6,408 nt of DNA, taken from Actinomycetota bacterium (GTDB taxonomy: Bacteria > Actinomycetota > Thermoleophilia > Solirubrobacterales > Solirubrobacteraceae). The translations under genes were made by a program, and so were the position numbers. The notes beneath the pieces are model-generated. The model saw only the letters and a program-made list of their open reading frames with translations, was not told where the DNA came from and did no database searches. The DNA is taken from positions 1 through 6,408 of the forward strand of contig CAJCIJ010000203.1 of the NCBI GenBank assembly GCA_903970315.1. The letters are read 5' to 3'. Below, one piece after another: positions 4,874 to 6,408 of the stretch (position 1 is the first letter of the stretch; each line of letters begins with the position of its first letter).

Positions 4874-6068
4874 CTCCATCCTCACCGCCGCCATCGACGC
4901 ACTGGCGTCGCGCAACGATCTGAGCGCCGAGCAGACCGCCGAGGTGCTCGCCGAGATCATGCACGGCGACGCATCCGAAGTCCAGATCGCAGCCTTCCTG
5001 ATCGCGCTGCGCACAAAGGGGGAGACCGTCGATGAGCTCGTCGGGCTGGCGCGCACGATGCGCGAGCTGGCCGTACACGTGCCCGTCGACCGCCACGACC
5101 TGCTGGACACCGCAGGAACCGGTGGTGGCGCCTCGACGTTCAACGTCTCCACGACCGCTGCCCTGGTGGCCGCCGGCGCGGGTTGCGCCGTGGCCAAGCA
5201 CGGCAACCGTTCCGCCACCAGCCTGTCCGGGTCGGCCGACCTGCTGGAGGCTCTGGGCGCGCGCATCGACCTCGACGCCGACGGCGTGGCGCGCTGCATC
5301 GAGCAGGCCGGCTTCGGCTTCATGTTCGCGCCCCTACACCACCAGGCCACGCGTTTTGTGGTGCCCGTGCGCAGCGAGCTTGCAGTGCGCACCATCTTCA
5401 ACCTCCTGGGCCCCCTGACCAATCCCGCCGGCGCCCGGCGCCAGCTCCTGGGCGTCTCTGACCAGCGTTTCCTTGAGACCGTCGCCGGGGCGCTCGCCCG
5501 CCTGGGCACCGACCGCGCGCTGGTGGTCTCCAGCGACGACGGCCTCGACGAGATCTCCGCGGCTGCCCCAACCCAGGTGATCGAGGTCAACGGCGACCGG
5601 ATGCGCCGCTACACCCTGCGTCCCGAGGATGTCGGTGTCGGCGCCGGTGCCGGCGTGGACAGCGCAAGCGCAGGCGACGGGTTCCATGAGCTCATCGGCG
5701 GCACCCCCGAGCACAACGCCGCGGTCACGCGCGCCATCTTCGACGGCGGCGCGCTGGGCCCCGACCACGTCGCCGCGCGTGAGCTGGCGGTAATCAATGC
5801 CGGTGCGGCCATCTATGTGGCCGACGGTGCATCCAGCATCGCCGACGGCGTGCAGGTCGCCCGGGACGCTCTGGCCTCCGGTGCGGCGGCCTCGGCGCTG
5901 GAGCGGTTCGTGAAAGCCACCGGCGGCCAGCTTGCGGACCTGAGTGCTATCCGGGGCAATTCGGCCCAGGGCAACGGGGTCCACGTGTCCGGCCAGTCGG
6001 CGGGCCCGGTGTCCAGTCAGTCGGGGGCCCCGGCGTCCGGCCAGGTCACGGGAGCTAAGAGCCAGTGA
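4866..6068 (+). CDS. trpD: TrpD, anthranilate phosphoribosyltransferase
   Basis: The enzyme transfers the phosphoribosyl group of PRPP to anthranilate, the second step of tryptophan synthesis. At 400 residues it is longer than the usual 335-350. The catalytic core is intact: PRPP loop DTAGTGGG (81-88), STFNVST (90-96), anthranilate-binding KHGNRS (111-116), [11 protein letters not shown] (121-131), GPLTNPA (182-188) and the magnesium-binding pair Asp228-Glu229 in GLDEIS. Three departures stand out. The PRPP loop lacks the aspartate of the usual GTGGD and is one residue shorter. A small Gly/Ala/Ser-rich insertion occupies about 257-273. The last 45 or so residues are a low-complexity tail with three octapeptide repeats. 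GTG 4866 is the start; it overlaps the trpG stop by 8 bases, has only a weak GGAA 10 bases ahead, and no later start would keep the N-terminal helical domain. Confidence 0.96.
   Translation: MPNSILTAAIDALASRNDLSAEQTAEVLAEIMHGDASEVQIAAFLIALRTKGETVDELVGLARTMRELAVHVPVDRHDLLDTAGTGGGASTFNVSTTAALVAAGAGCAVAKHGNRSATSLSGSADLLEALGARIDLDADGVARCIEQAGFGFMFAPLHHQATRFVVPVRSELAVRTIFNLLGPLTNPAGARRQLLGVSDQRFLETVAGALARLGTDRALVVSSDDGLDEISAAAPTQVIEVNGDRMRRYTLRPEDVGVGAGAGVDSASAGDGFHELIGGTPEHNAAVTRAIFDGGALGPDHVAARELAVINAGAAIYVADGASSIADGVQVARDALASGAAASALERFVKATGGQLADLSAIRGNSAQGNGVHVSGQSAGPVSSQSGAPASGQVTGAKSQ
5985..6056 (+). repeat. Three tandem imperfect 24-bp repeats in the trpD 3' end
   Basis: The units run 5985-6008, 6009-6032 and 6033-6056, all in phase with the reading frame. 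They encode [16 protein letters not shown] and ASGQVTGA (TrpD residues 374-397). Units 1 and 2 are the most similar; unit 3 has drifted in its second half. They form most of the C-terminal extension and end just before the trpD-trpC overlap. Confidence 0.75.
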
Positions 6069-6408
6069 GCGGCGCAGCGGCCGGCAGCGCGACCGTCCTG
6101 GACACGATCCTGGAGAGCACCCGGCGGGAGGTCGCCCAACGCAAGCTCCACGTGCCTCAGGGGCAGCTGCAAGTGGCCATCGAGGAGGGAGCCGCGGCGG
6201 CCCCCGGGCGCTTTGGAGATGCCCTGGCCGGGCCACAACTCGCCGTGATCGCCGAGTTCAAGCGGCGCTCCCCATCGGCCGGGGACCTGCGTTCGGACCT
6301 CGATCCCGGTCAGATCGCCGCCGCGTACGAGCGCGGCGGTGCAAGCGCTGTCTCCATCCTCACCGAGGGTCCGCATTTCGGCGGGTCACTGGACGATCTA
6401 CGCGCCGC
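6065..6408 (+). CDS. trpC: TrpC, indole-3-glycerol phosphate synthase (5' part only)
   Basis: The first 114 residues of a protein that runs off the window. The enzyme closes the indole ring from carboxyphenylamino-deoxyribulose phosphate, the fourth step of tryptophan synthesis. The N-terminal helix [16 protein letters not shown] is typical, and [12 protein letters not shown] (62-73) carries the catalytic Glu64 and Lys66 and the SPS motif. [24 protein letters not shown] (85-108) matches the next strands of the TIM barrel, with LTE in place of the more common LTD. The GTG start at 6065 overlaps the trpD stop as GTGA, with GGGAG at 6050-6054, 10 bases upstream. About 150 C-terminal residues, including the rest of the active site, lie beyond the end. 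A fusion to TrpF downstream cannot be excluded. Confidence 0.95.
   Translation, partial: MSGAAAGSATVLDTILESTRREVAQRKLHVPQGQLQVAIEEGAAAAPGRFGDALAGPQLAVIAEFKRRSPSAGDLRSDLDPGQIAAAYERGGASAVSILTEGPHFGGSLDDLRA

Noticed and set aside
4298..5590. 430-codon open frame on the minus strand opposite trpG and trpD
   Set aside because: Ser/Arg/Ala-rich translation without recognisable motifs, fully covered by two well-supported genes on the other strand.
5639..5686. Gly/Ala/Ser-rich patch within TrpD considered as a repeat or foreign insert
   Set aside because: It is short, in frame and similar in base composition to its surroundings; loop-length variation before the conserved C-terminal helices is enough to explain it.

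Overview
The window is GC-rich (about 70% by eye) bacterial chromosome. Its dense, overlapping genes frequently start with GTG. The protein variants and the hisI-trpE linkage suggest a high-GC actinobacterium, possibly of the Thermoleophilia/Solirubrobacterales type. That placement is an inference from recalled family sequences, not a tested result. All genes look like intact core-chromosome genes; I see no transposase, phage gene, tRNA, rRNA, CRISPR array or sign of recent transfer.

Layout. Positions 1-1108 hold the 3' end of ybeY (rRNA maturation endonuclease) and complete era (ribosome-assembly GTPase), both on the plus strand and joined by a 4-base overlap. On the minus strand, 2171-1101 encodes an ArsA/Get3-like P-loop ATPase that converges on era, with an 8-base tail-to-tail overlap. 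A short divergent promoter region at about 2172-2212 carries a perfect 14-bp palindrome flanked by two -10-like hexamers. From 2213 to the window end lies a plus-strand amino-acid biosynthesis operon: hisIE (fused HisI-HisE), trpE, trpG, trpD and the start of trpC. Every junction in it overlaps (17, 4, 8 and 4 bases).

How the genes work together. YbeY and Era both act on 16S rRNA 3'-end maturation and 30S assembly. HisIE performs the second and third steps of histidine synthesis. TrpE and TrpG form anthranilate synthase, TrpD adds the phosphoribosyl group from PRPP, and TrpC closes the indole ring. Histidine and tryptophan synthesis both draw on PRPP, so co-transcription is biologically sensible. 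TrpE keeps the tryptophan-binding LLES and NPSPYM motifs, so feedback inhibition is expected. There is no room for a trp leader or attenuator in front of trpE. The ATPase has no obvious link to either neighbour group.

The points most worth a second look are the palindromic divergent promoter, the missing PRPP-loop aspartate in TrpD, the 24-bp tandem repeat that forms the TrpD tail, and the glycine-rich insertion in the ATPase. I found no convincing evidence of a wholly new system.
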